From the NCBI GenBank assembly GCA_034423115.1, contig DAOUJD010000059.1:1-30569 (forward strand): a stretch of DNA of 30,569 nt, in the 5' to 3' direction. Numbering within the stretch: position 1 is the stretch's first letter; each line of letters opens with the position of its first letter. A program made the position numbers and the translations under genes. Under the pieces are notes generated by a model. The model was not told the origin of the DNA and did no database searches. It saw nothing but the letters and a program-made list of their open reading frames with translations. This document shows, piece after piece, positions 21,410 through 29,087 of this stretch. The stretch is from Bin87 sp034423115 (GTDB taxonomy: Bacteria > Chloroflexota > Dehalococcoidia > Lucifugimonadales > UBA3495).

Positions 21410-22771
21410 TTAGTCGGCTGCGGAGGGGGCGAGGCCGGCGCGGTCGGCCAACGCGAGGTCGATGGCGCGTTTCTCCGCCCGCTCGGTTTCGGGCGAGAAC
21501 CGGACCGCCAGCACCAGGGACGACGCGACGATCACCACGATACCCACGATGAGCAGGGCGTCGGCGTAGGTCAGGCTCTCCGCGCGGAACAGGAACCCGA
21601 AGGCCACGGCTCCGGCGTTGCCGCCCGCGCCCACAATGCCGGCCACGGAACCCAGGGCCTTGCGGTTGATGAACGGGACCACCGAGAAGGTCGCGCCCTC
21701 GGACATCTGGACGAACAGGCTGAAGACGATCATCGCGCCGATGGCCAGGAACAGGGTCGCCATCTGCGAGAACAGGATGAGAGCCAACCCCTCCACCAAT
21801 AGCACCGCGCCGAGGAACATCACGCGTCCCTTGAGGCCGAAACGGATGCCCATGCGGTCTCCGAAGAACCCGCCCAGGGTCCGGGCGAAGATGTTCATCA
21901 ATCCGAACAGTCCGGCGATGATGCCGGCGGTGGCGAGGTTCAGCTCGAAGCGGTCGTAGTAGTAGAGGGCGGCGATGTTGTTGATGGTCAGTTCCACGCC
22001 GAAGCAGGCCCCGTAGATGATGAACAGGGCCCAGACCCGTGGATCTCTGGCGGCCTCCAGGAATGAGCCTTTGGACGCTGACGTCGAGGGCATCAAACCC
22101 CGGGCGCGCAGGTCCCGATAGTTCCCTTCCGGACAGTCCTGGGTGAGCAGGTAGTAGGCGATGCCGACCAGCATCAGGGCCGCGCCCGGTATGACCATGG
22201 CGATGCGCCAGCCAAACACTTCGCCGACGCCGAACATCAACACGCCGGCCAGGACCAAGGGCATGACCATCTGGGTTACGCCGCCGCCGAGGTTACCCCA
22301 GCCGGCGGTGGTGGCGTTAGCGGTGCCGACCACGTTGGGCGCGAACATGACGGAGGTGTGATATTGGGTAATGACGAAGGACGCGCCGATCACGCCGATG
22401 GCAAGGCGGAACAGGAGGAAGGTTTCGTAGTTCTGCGCCAGGCCGATGCACATCACCGGGATGGAGCCGACGATCAGCAGGCCGCTGTACGCCAACCGGG
22501 GGCCGATGCGGTCGCAGAGCCACCCGAAGATGAGGCGGGCGATGATGGTGATGGCGACGGAGGCGATGATGGTGTTGCCGATCTGGGCCTTGGAGAGCAG
22601 CAGGTCCTCGCGAACCACGGCCATCAGCGGCGCGATGCCAAACCATCCGAAGAAGCACAGGAAGAAGGCGAACCAGGTCAGGTGGAAGGTTCGCATCTGG
22701 GGCGCGGCCAGGCTGAACAGCCTGATGCTGGTGGCTTTGCCTGAATCCAGTGCGGACCCTAAAGTTGACAT
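21410..22771 (-). CDS. narK: NarK/NasA-type nitrate/nitrite MFS transporter
   Basis: The 453-aa protein is a 12-helix MFS carrier of the nitrate-nitrite porter family. The nitrate signature GWGNLGGGVTQ is at 157-167, and a second glycine-rich signature (AGIVGAGGNAGAVAFG) lies in the C-terminal half. Helix 2 contains the conserved anion-binding Arg (IIARLIFGW, R79) before CDRIGPR, with a matching ARTLGGFFGDR in the second half. It sits in the cytoplasmic membrane and should import nitrate, perhaps exchanging nitrite. GGAG lies about ten bases before ATG 22771. It is the third gene after nasC and nasB on the same strand (77-nt gap) and is followed by a clear terminator. The context supports assimilatory use. 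Confidence 0.9.
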   Translation of the reverse strand: MSTLGSALDSGKATSIRLFSLAAPQMRTFHLTWFAFFLCFFGWFGIAPLMAVVREDLLLSKAQIGNTIIASVAITIIARLIFGWLCDRIGPRLAYSGLLIVGSIPVMCIGLAQNYETFLLFRLAIGVIGASFVITQYHTSVMFAPNVVGTANATTAGWGNLGGGVTQMVMPLVLAGVLMFGVGEVFGWRIAMVIPGAALMLVGIAYYLLTQDCPEGNYRDLRARGLMPSTSASKGSFLEAARDPRVWALFIIYGACFGVELTINNIAALYYYDRFELNLATAGIIAGLFGLMNIFARTLGGFFGDRMGIRFGLKGRVMFLGAVLLVEGLALILFSQMATLFLAIGAMIVFSLFVQMSEGATFSVVPFINRKALGSVAGIVGAGGNAGAVAFGFLFRAESLTYADALLIVGIVVIVASSLVLAVRFSPETERAEKRAIDLALADRAGLAPSAAD

Positions 22772-22848
22772 TTCATCATCTCCGTTGCTTATTGATCGAC
22801 GTTACGGATGCGGCGGCGTGGTGAAGGCTGTTCACGCGAACCGCCCTT

Positions 22849-24546
22849 TCACCTTGCCAGCGTCGGTTCTCGTCGGCTTTCCGCATCGGGGGCGGTCAAA
22901 TCCCAGTCGTCACCCCAAACGGTTTGCAGCAATGACGCCAAACGCAGATCCGCGCCGGGGTCGGAGCGATTGCCGCTCAACGCTTCCAGCGTGGCCGGAA
23001 CGCTCTTCAGTCCCATCGCCTTGATCGCTCCGATCAACTCGGGACGGGTCAGGGCGATGCTGGGCACGTAGTAGTCGGCGGGCGGCGCGACGATTTCTTT
23101 GGGGCCGGCGATCAGGTCGAGCACCGCCTGCACCTGCGGTTTGCAGGAACCGCAACCTGAGCCGGCCCGGGTGGCGTCGCAAACGGCTTTCAGGCTGCCG
23201 CATCCTTGCTCGGCGGCCGCCAGGATTCTGCCCTTGGTCACACCGTTGCAATCGCAGATGCGAGCGGCGTCGGGCATATCCGCAACGTTCAGTGTGGGAC
23301 CGGCTTCCGCCGCCAGTGGGAACAACAGCTCCGAGCGGTTCTCCGGCAACAACTCCTGCCGGTCAAAGGCTTGGAGGATCCTGGGGGCCGCCGCGCCGTC
23401 TCCAAGGAGGATTGCGCCCGCGACCCTGCCGTCCCGAACGATGACTTTCTTGTAAACGTGGCGGTTGGGTTCCACGTAGGTGACCACCTCGTCGTCTTCG
23501 GTCAGCGCGTCCTTGTCGCCGGCAACGGCCAGCTCAACGTCCATCACCTTCAGCTTGGTGGCGACCCGCGAGCCAGCGTAGGCGGCTTCGGCGTTGCGTC
23601 CGGCCAACCGCTCGGCCAGCACCCGCGCCTGGTCCCACAGCGGGGCCACCAGGCCGTACACCTGGCTGCGGTGCTCGGCGCACTCGCCGATGGCGTAGAT
23701 GTCCTGGTCGTTGCGGCAGGTGAGGCCGTCGTTCACCAGGATGCCGCGCCGAACATGGAGTCCGGCCATCCGCGCCAGGTCAACGTTGGGCCGAATGCCG
23801 GCGGATATCACCAACATGTCGCAGTCCAGCGTCGCGCCATCCTTGAACTCGATACCGGAGACACAGTCTTCGCCCAGCACCGCCGTGGTCAGTTTTTCCA
23901 GGTAGAACCTGACGCCGGATTCCTCGAGGCTCTGCATCAGCAACTCGCCGGATTGGGGATCCAGTTGCTGGTCCATCAGCCACGGCATCAGGTGGACGAC
24001 ATGCACGTCCATGCCCCGGTTCGCGAGTCCCCGGGCCGCTTCCAGTCCCAGCAATCCGCCGCCGATGATGGCCGCCGACCGCGCTCCGCCGGCCGCGTAG
24101 TCGATGATCTCCTTGCAGTCTTCCAGGGTGCGGAACACGAACGCGCCCTTCCGGTACGCTCCGTCGTCGGTGATCAGCCCGTCCATGGGCGGAACGAAGG
24201 GACTGCTGCCGGTGGCGATGACCAGCTTGTCGTAGGGCATGAGCAACCCGCCGGCTCCATAGGCCATCTTTCCCTTGCGGTCGATGCCGATGACGCGCAC
24301 GCCGGTATGCAGTTCCACGCCGTGGGCGGCGTACCATTCCACCGGGTTGATGAAGATGTCGTCAGGGTGGTGCGAGCCGGACAGCACGCCGGACAGCAGG
24401 ATGCGGTTGTAGTTCCCGCACTCCTCCTCACCGATGACGGTGATGTCATAGGACTCCTGCCCGCCCAGCGCGACCATTTCCTCGACGAACCGGGCGCCGG
24501 CCATGCCGTTCCCAATCACCACCAGCTTCTGCTTGTCGGTCATCAT
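22849..24546 (-). CDS. nasB: Nitrate reductase electron-transfer protein (NasB/NirB N-half type)
   Basis: The 565-aa flavoprotein has an FAD site GNGMAG (12-17), an NADH site GGGLLG (162-167), the second FAD motif (IYAIGECAEH, about 283-292) and a BFD-like [2Fe-2S] domain with CDC (431, 433) and CGSC (465, 468). This is the arrangement of Bacillus NasB and of the N-terminal half of NirB. The siroheme/[4Fe-4S] catalytic half of NirB is absent. The C-terminal part (about 490-550) resembles the second BFD-like repeat of the family but has lost its cysteines. It probably passes electrons from NAD(P)H to NasC. The start 4 nt after the nasC stop (ATG 24546, or 24543) implies translational coupling; the longer frame would overlap nasC. 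Confidence 0.88.
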   Translation of the reverse strand: MMTDKQKLVVIGNGMAGARFVEEMVALGGQESYDITVIGEEECGNYNRILLSGVLSGSHHPDDIFINPVEWYAAHGVELHTGVRVIGIDRKGKMAYGAGGLLMPYDKLVIATGSSPFVPPMDGLITDDGAYRKGAFVFRTLEDCKEIIDYAAGGARSAAIIGGGLLGLEAARGLANRGMDVHVVHLMPWLMDQQLDPQSGELLMQSLEESGVRFYLEKLTTAVLGEDCVSGIEFKDGATLDCDMLVISAGIRPNVDLARMAGLHVRRGILVNDGLTCRNDQDIYAIGECAEHRSQVYGLVAPLWDQARVLAERLAGRNAEAAYAGSRVATKLKVMDVELAVAGDKDALTEDDEVVTYVEPNRHVYKKVIVRDGRVAGAILLGDGAAAPRILQAFDRQELLPENRSELLFPLAAEAGPTLNVADMPDAARICDCNGVTKGRILAAAEQGCGSLKAVCDATRAGSGCGSCKPQVQAVLDLIAGPKEIVAPPADYYVPSIALTRPELIGAIKAMGLKSVPATLEALSGNRSDPGADLRLASLLQTVWGDDWDLTAPDAESRREPTLAR

Positions 24547-24550
24547 CCAC

Positions 24551-26653
24551 CTACCTGCTCGTTTCGACACGGGCTGCGCACACTTTGAACTCGGGCATGC
24601 GGCTAGTCGGATCCAGGGCCGGATTGGTCAACCGGTTCACCGCCTGCATTCCGCCCCAGTGGAAGGGGGCGAAGACGGTATCCTCCCGGATGCCGCGGGT
24701 TACTTTCAGAGTGAAATTCGCCGAACCCCGCCGGGTGCACAGGACCACCGGGTCCCCATCGCTGACGCCGTAACGCTGGGCGGTCAGAGGGTGCATTTCG
24801 GCGACCGGCGCGGGCACAATGTCGCTGAGTTCCTCAATCCGGCGCGTCTGAGTGCCCGACTGGTACTGGGCAAGGTTGCGGCCCGTGGTCAGATAGAGCG
24901 GGAATTCGGCGTCCGGTTCTTCGGCCGGCGCTTGATGGCGCACCGGGTGGAACTGCGCCTTGCCGCTGGCAGTGTAGAACCGGTCCGCAAACATCAGGGG
25001 CGTACCCGGGTGGTCAGTACTCGGACACGGCCAGAAGACGCCGTCGTTGGCGTCGATTTTGTCGTACGTGATTCCCGAGTAGTCGGCCGGCCCGCCGGCC
25101 GAAGCGCGGCCAAGCTCGGCGAATATCTCGGCGGTGCCGGCGTAGTCGAAGTGGCTGCCCTTGCCCAACATCCACGCCAGCTTGCAGATGGTGGCGACGT
25201 CGTCCTGCACTCCCGCGGGCGGCGCAAACGCCTGGCGCCGACGAATCACGCGGCCCTCCAGGTTGGTCATAGTCCCCGCTTCCTCAGCCCATTGCGCCGA
25301 CGGCAGCACCACGTCGGCGAGGGCGGCCGTTTCCGACAGGAAGAAATCGGACACGACCAGGAAGTCCAGTGACTTGAGGCGCTCCTCAACGTTGATGACG
25401 TTGGGCGCGGACACGACCACGTTGGAACCCATCACCCACAACGCCCGCACGCCGTTTGATTCATCGGAGTCCGGCCGGCCCAGGGAGTCCAGCAGTTCGT
25501 AGGCCGATTTGCCGGGGCCCGGGAGCGATGCCTCGTCCACGCCCCAGACGCCCGACACGTGGCGCCGCGCCGCCGGGTCGGTAATCAGGCGGTAGCCGGG
25601 GAGTTGGTCGGCCTTTTGGCCGTGTTCCCGTCCGCCCTGCCCGTTGCCCTGGCCGGTCAAGCATCCGTAGCCGCTGTTGGGCCGGCCGATGAGTCCCAAA
25701 GCCAGCGCGACATTGATGAATGAGAGGACGTTGTTCACGCCCTGAGACTGTTGCTCGGCTCCCCGGCCGGTCAGGATCATTGCCGATTCAGCGGACCCGA
25801 GCATCCGAGCGGCGCGCAACAATTGGGCTTCCGGCACGCCGGTGATGCGCTCTACCCGTTCCGGCCAATAGGTCGCCACGAGGTTGCGCACCTGTTCGAA
25901 TCCCTCAGTACGCTCGGCGATGTAGTCAGTGTCGATGAGTCCATCGCGCACCAGGATGTGCAGCAGTCCGTTGGCCAGGGCGGCGTCGGTCCCGGGAATC
26001 AACCTCAGGTGGAGGTCGGCGCGTTGCGCGGTGGGAGTGAGCCGGGGATCGGCTACGATCAACTTGCCGCCGGCCTCACGCTGGGCCTCGAAGTACTGCA
26101 TCATAGGCGGCATGGTCTCGGCGGAATTGCTGCCCAGCATCAGCACGACCTCCGCTCCAGGTATGTCTTCCAGAGGGAAGGGCAGGCCGCGGTCGATGCC
26201 GAGGGCGCGGATGCTGGCCGCCGCCGCGGATGACATGCAGAACCGCCCGTTGTAGTCGATGTTGGGCGTTTGCAGGGCGACCCGGGCGAACTTGCCCAGC
26301 AGGTAGCTCTTCTCGTTGGTCAGCGAGCCGCCGCCGAATATTCCGACCGCCTCGGGCCCGTACTCAGTCCTCGTATCGCGGAAGGCCTGGGCAATGCGCT
26401 CAAGAGCGGCGTCCCAACCGACGGGATGCAATTCGCCGTCGGTTCCACGCATCAGGGGAGTCCGCAGGCGTTCCGGATGGGCCAGGGCCGCGCCGGCGGT
26501 CCACCCCTTGATGCAGAGCGCGCCTTTGTTCACGGGGAAGGACGTGGATCCGGTGATGTGCAGATCGCCCGGAGCGCCCGCCAGGTCCATGCCGCACTGG
26601 AACGCGCAGTAGGGGCAGTGTGTAGCGGTCGTCCTGGACGACACTAGCGGCAT
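24551..26653 (-). CDS. nasC: Assimilatory nitrate reductase, molybdopterin catalytic subunit
   Basis: The 700-aa protein belongs to the Nas/Nap/formate dehydrogenase family. The N-terminal [4Fe-4S] site is C13-x2-C16-x3-C20 and C47 (HCPYCAFQCGM, KGALCIKG). C139 in NGRFCMSSA is the usual molybdenum-ligand cysteine of Nas/Nap enzymes. QGNGQGGREHGQKADQLPGYR-type pterin-binding sequence and the C-terminal molydopterin dinucleotide-binding domain (LTTGRNLAQYQSGTQTRR, HWGGMQAVNRLT) are complete. There is no Tat signal, so it is cytoplasmic and assimilatory. The C-terminal [2Fe-2S] extension of some NasA enzymes is absent; that cluster is in the next gene. The start at ATG 26653 is placed by family alignment; no ribosome-binding site is visible. 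Confidence 0.92.
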   Translation of the reverse strand: MPLVSSRTTATHCPYCAFQCGMDLAGAPGDLHITGSTSFPVNKGALCIKGWTAGAALAHPERLRTPLMRGTDGELHPVGWDAALERIAQAFRDTRTEYGPEAVGIFGGGSLTNEKSYLLGKFARVALQTPNIDYNGRFCMSSAAAASIRALGIDRGLPFPLEDIPGAEVVLMLGSNSAETMPPMMQYFEAQREAGGKLIVADPRLTPTAQRADLHLRLIPGTDAALANGLLHILVRDGLIDTDYIAERTEGFEQVRNLVATYWPERVERITGVPEAQLLRAARMLGSAESAMILTGRGAEQQSQGVNNVLSFINVALALGLIGRPNSGYGCLTGQGNGQGGREHGQKADQLPGYRLITDPAARRHVSGVWGVDEASLPGPGKSAYELLDSLGRPDSDESNGVRALWVMGSNVVVSAPNVINVEERLKSLDFLVVSDFFLSETAALADVVLPSAQWAEEAGTMTNLEGRVIRRRQAFAPPAGVQDDVATICKLAWMLGKGSHFDYAGTAEIFAELGRASAGGPADYSGITYDKIDANDGVFWPCPSTDHPGTPLMFADRFYTASGKAQFHPVRHQAPAEEPDAEFPLYLTTGRNLAQYQSGTQTRRIEELSDIVPAPVAEMHPLTAQRYGVSDGDPVVLCTRRGSANFTLKVTRGIREDTVFAPFHWGGMQAVNRLTNPALDPTSRMPEFKVCAARVETSR

Positions 26654-26678
26654 GTTTTTTGGATTGGCGGTCAAGATT

Positions 26679-26707
26679 TTATGCCTTCGCAGAGGTTGTA
26701 GGCATAA
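26679..26707 (-). promoter_or_regulatory. Inverted repeat just upstream of nasC
   Basis: TTATGCCT (26679-26686) and AGGCATAA (26700-26707) form a perfect 8-bp inverted repeat with a 13-nt spacer, ending 25 nt before the nasC ATG. It could be an operator, or in RNA a leader hairpin controlling nitrate reductase expression. No T-tract follows it on the minus strand. Confidence 0.45.
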
Positions 26708-26788
26708 TCTTAGAGACCCTTTATTGCGCATCGTTTTCGGCGATGTAAAAGAGAGGTGTCGCAAAAATGAACTTTTGATGAATCGGGG

Positions 26789-26804
26789 GTTACACGCGGG
26801 TAAC
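26789..26804. promoter_or_regulatory. Palindromic operator candidate in the nasC/nitroreductase intergenic region
   Basis: GTTACACGCGGGTAAC is palindromic except for one mismatched pair (GTTAC-x-CGCG-x-GTAAC). It lies 25 bp upstream of the nitroreductase -35 box and 135 bp upstream of nasC, so one regulator could act on both. Confidence 0.4.
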
Positions 26805-26829
26805 GGTTGACGTCGCCGAATATCCGCCC

Positions 26830-26858
26830 TTGTTTCTGCACGCATTGGGGGTTATATT
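26830..26858 (+). promoter_or_regulatory. Sigma-70-type promoter for the nitroreductase gene
   Basis: TTGTTT (26830-26835), a 17-nt spacer and TATATT (26853-26858) would start transcription near 26865, giving a leader of about 43 nt with AAGGAG at a normal distance from ATG 26908. Confidence 0.45.
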
Positions 26859-26907
26859 GTGCGCATTTAGTGATGCAATCAGTGCGCCAACACAAGGAGC
26901 GATAGCC

Positions 26908-27513
26908 ATGACAACCACAGGCCGATTGCGCAGCGGGAACGTCACCGCGCCGGATACGCGCGTATCCGTTTACGAAGCGATCCACGCCCGGCGGATGAAC
27001 AATGAATTCTCCGATGTGGTCCCAGACCGGGGTGCGCTGCAGCGAATGTTGGACGCCGCGGTGTGGGCGCCCAACCACAGGCTCACCAATCCGTGGCGGT
27101 TTTTCGTCCTGGAAAAGGGCGGCGAGAAACGCGCCCAAGTGGCGCAACTGGCGTACGACAACCAGTTCGCGCGCAGCGGCAACCACGAACACGCGGACGG
27201 CAGCCGTCAGCGGGTGCTGGATGCGCCAGCACTCATTTACGTGTACAGCGTGCCGGCGGACAGTGAAGAAATGACCCAGGAGAACTATGCCGCCGCCTGC
27301 TGCGCTGTGCAGAATCTCCTGCTGGCGGCGGTGGCGGAGGGGTTGGCCGGCGACTGGAGCACCGGGAACACCACGCGGCATCCCCAATTGGCGGAAACCC
27401 TGGGCGGGGAATCGGACTGGACCATGGTGGGCGCGTTGTTCATCGGCCAGCCGTCGCGTCCCTCCGCATCGGTGCGCGCGCCGGCCGACGAGGTGACCGC
27501 CTGGCTTGACTAG
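26908..27513 (+). CDS. Nitroreductase family protein
   Basis: The 201-aa product fits the FMN-dependent nitroreductase fold (YdjA/RutE-like size). It has the FMN-phosphate arginines in IHARRMNNEF (R28, R29), DAAVWAPNHRLTNPWRFFVL as the WAPS/N-type loop, and the C-terminal half helix YAAACCAVQNLLLAAVAEGLAGDWSTG. Such enzymes reduce nitro groups, quinones or reactive enals with NAD(P)H. ATG 26908 follows AAGGAG by about nine bases; the longer frame from 26830 runs through the promoter. It is divergent from nasC and shares its regulatory region, hinting at nitrogen-linked control, which is inference. The physiological substrate is unknown. Confidence 0.88.
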   Translation: MTTTGRLRSGNVTAPDTRVSVYEAIHARRMNNEFSDVVPDRGALQRMLDAAVWAPNHRLTNPWRFFVLEKGGEKRAQVAQLAYDNQFARSGNHEHADGSRQRVLDAPALIYVYSVPADSEEMTQENYAAACCAVQNLLLAAVAEGLAGDWSTGNTTRHPQLAETLGGESDWTMVGALFIGQPSRPSASVRAPADEVTAWLD

Positions 27514-27631
27514 ATCGTCTGCCCCTACGCTACGGGGCCAGATCGAGATAGACGTCCGGAGCGGAACCTGTTGAGGGTGTCCGCATCCACCGTCCGATCA
27601 CACTCGGATAGGTGAGAGGTCATGCCACTCG

Positions 27632-27652
27632 GGTGGGTATAATCTGCCCACC
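27632..27652 (+). promoter_or_regulatory. Palindromic operator overlapping a consensus -10 box
   Basis: GGTGGG (27632-27637) and CCCACC (27647-27652) flank TATAATCTG, so a perfect TATAAT -10 hexamer (27638-27643) sits inside an inverted repeat. The -35 region is weak. A repressor bound here would block transcription of the oxidase gene starting at 27683. Confidence 0.55.
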
Positions 27653-27682
27653 AAAACTCATTCGTGGAGAGAGGAGCCGAAC

Positions 27683-28795
27683 ATGGCCGCAGATCCGGTA
27701 AACATTTTTGAATATGAAGAGATAGCCAGGGAGCGAATCGAGAAGGGCCACTACGACTTCATCGCCGGGGGCGCGACGGACGAGATCACCATCCGGCGGA
27801 CGCGGGCCGTGTACGACTCCATCATGCTCCGCCCACGCATGATGGTCGATGTTGACCAGCGGAGCATGGCGACCACCGTGCTGGGCCAGGAGATCTCCCT
27901 ACCGGTGATGCTGGACCCGGCTGGCAACCACGAAGCGGCCCATCCCGACGCCGAGATTGCGTCGGTCAAGGCGGCGGGAGCCGCGGGGACGCTGATGGTG
28001 CTGAGTTCCCACGCGGCGCGGACGCTGGAGGACGTGGCGGCGTCGGCATCCGGGCCGATATGGTTCCAGCAATACTTCTTTAAGGACAGGGGCCTGACGC
28101 TGGAAATGGCTGCCCGAGCCGAGGAAGCGGGGTATTCTGCCATCTGCATGACGCTGGACGCCAAGATCAAGCCCAAGCGCGAGCGCAACATCCGCAACGA
28201 CTACGTGGGCGCGGAGTCGCCCAATTACGCGCAGCTTGACCTGGGAACCCACACCTGGAAGTTCGCCGCCGACGCGCCGGCCGGGCCCAGCGACATTCGG
28301 GACGTGGCGGCGACGTGGGACGACCTGGACTGGTTTGCATCCAACATCAGCCTGCCCGTGGTGGTGAAGGGAATCATGGCCGGGGAGGACGGCAGGCTTT
28401 CTGCCGAGAACGGGGCCAAGGGCGTGATCGTGTCCAACCACGGCGGCCGATACCTGGACACCACGCCCGCGACCATCGAGGTGCTGCCGGAGGTGGTGAA
28501 CGCGGTGGACGGCAAGGCGGAGGTGTACCTGGACGGCGGCGTGCGCCGGGGTACGGACATTTTCAAGGCAGTGGCGCTGGGCGCGCGTTCCGTGCTGATC
28601 GGACGCCCGTTGTTCTGGGGCCTGGCGGTGGACGGCGAGGCCGGGGTCAAGGCCGTGCTGGAACTGCTGCGGGACGAGCTGGACGCCACCATGGGAATGT
28701 GCGGATGCCCGACGATTGAGAGCATCGGCGAGGCGACCATCGACACGGTTTCGCCGCTGCTGGCGGCGTTCCCGGCGCACGCGGATTTCCGGTAG
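27683..28795 (+). CDS. FMN-dependent alpha-hydroxy-acid oxidase/dehydrogenase
   Basis: The 370-aa product has the TIM-barrel FMN domain of glycolate oxidase, lactate oxidase and L-lactate dehydrogenase (LldD). Residues matching the spinach glycolate oxidase active site are present: Y24 (HYDFIAGGA), Y131 (QQYFFKDR), D159 and R166 (TLDAKIKPKR), K229 (VVVKGI), H253 and R256 (SNHGGR). It would oxidise a 2-hydroxy acid to a 2-oxo acid, passing electrons to O2 or a carrier. Changes from the common motifs are SNHGGRYLD for SNHGGRQLD and DPAGNHEAAHPD for APTGxxxLxHPxGE, suggesting a divergent substrate pocket. GAGGAG precedes ATG 27683, and an operator-like -10 lies 40 bp upstream. It is a single-gene unit between the nitroreductase and DUF1800 genes. 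Confidence 0.9.
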   Translation: MAADPVNIFEYEEIARERIEKGHYDFIAGGATDEITIRRTRAVYDSIMLRPRMMVDVDQRSMATTVLGQEISLPVMLDPAGNHEAAHPDAEIASVKAAGAAGTLMVLSSHAARTLEDVAASASGPIWFQQYFFKDRGLTLEMAARAEEAGYSAICMTLDAKIKPKRERNIRNDYVGAESPNYAQLDLGTHTWKFAADAPAGPSDIRDVAATWDDLDWFASNISLPVVVKGIMAGEDGRLSAENGAKGVIVSNHGGRYLDTTPATIEVLPEVVNAVDGKAEVYLDGGVRRGTDIFKAVALGARSVLIGRPLFWGLAVDGEAGVKAVLELLRDELDATMGMCGCPTIESIGEATIDTVSPLLAAFPAHADFR

Positions 28796-28904
28796 CCGGG
28801 CTACTTACTCCCCCGGAGCGACGAAAACGGGAACCTGCGGGACGCAACTGCGAAGTTAATGCAGATTCGCGGGTTTTTGGCATGTGATTATTTGATAAGA
28901 ATAA

Positions 28905-28933
28905 TTGACGTTTTGCGCCATTCGGGATAGCAT
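28905..28933 (+). promoter_or_regulatory. Sigma-70-type promoter for the DUF1800/DUF1501 pair
   Basis: TTGACG (28905-28910), a 17-nt spacer and TAGCAT (28928-28933) lie in the only AT-rich stretch of the 292-bp gap before the DUF1800 start (29088). Transcription from about 28940 would give a leader of roughly 150 nt. Confidence 0.5.
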
Positions 28934-29087
28934 TGCGGCAAAATTGACGAAATGCTGCCAACGTTCGGGGCGTGCTTGAGGAAAGCACTGGCGCGAGGAG
29001 TCTCAAACCCGCCCTGAACCGAGTCCCGCCGTAGGAGGGATGTTGGCTGTCAGGCACGTCAGAGATCTGGAATCAGGAGGTAAGAGA

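Noticed and set aside
22849..24546. Full nitrite reductase NirB
   Set aside because: The siroheme/[4Fe-4S] half with its cysteine motifs is missing, and the gene is coupled to nasC, so the electron-transfer NasB role fits better.
23206..25372. Plus-strand frames of 460 and 289 codons over the nitrate genes
   Set aside because: Antisense to nasB and nasC, whose cofactor motifs are intact.
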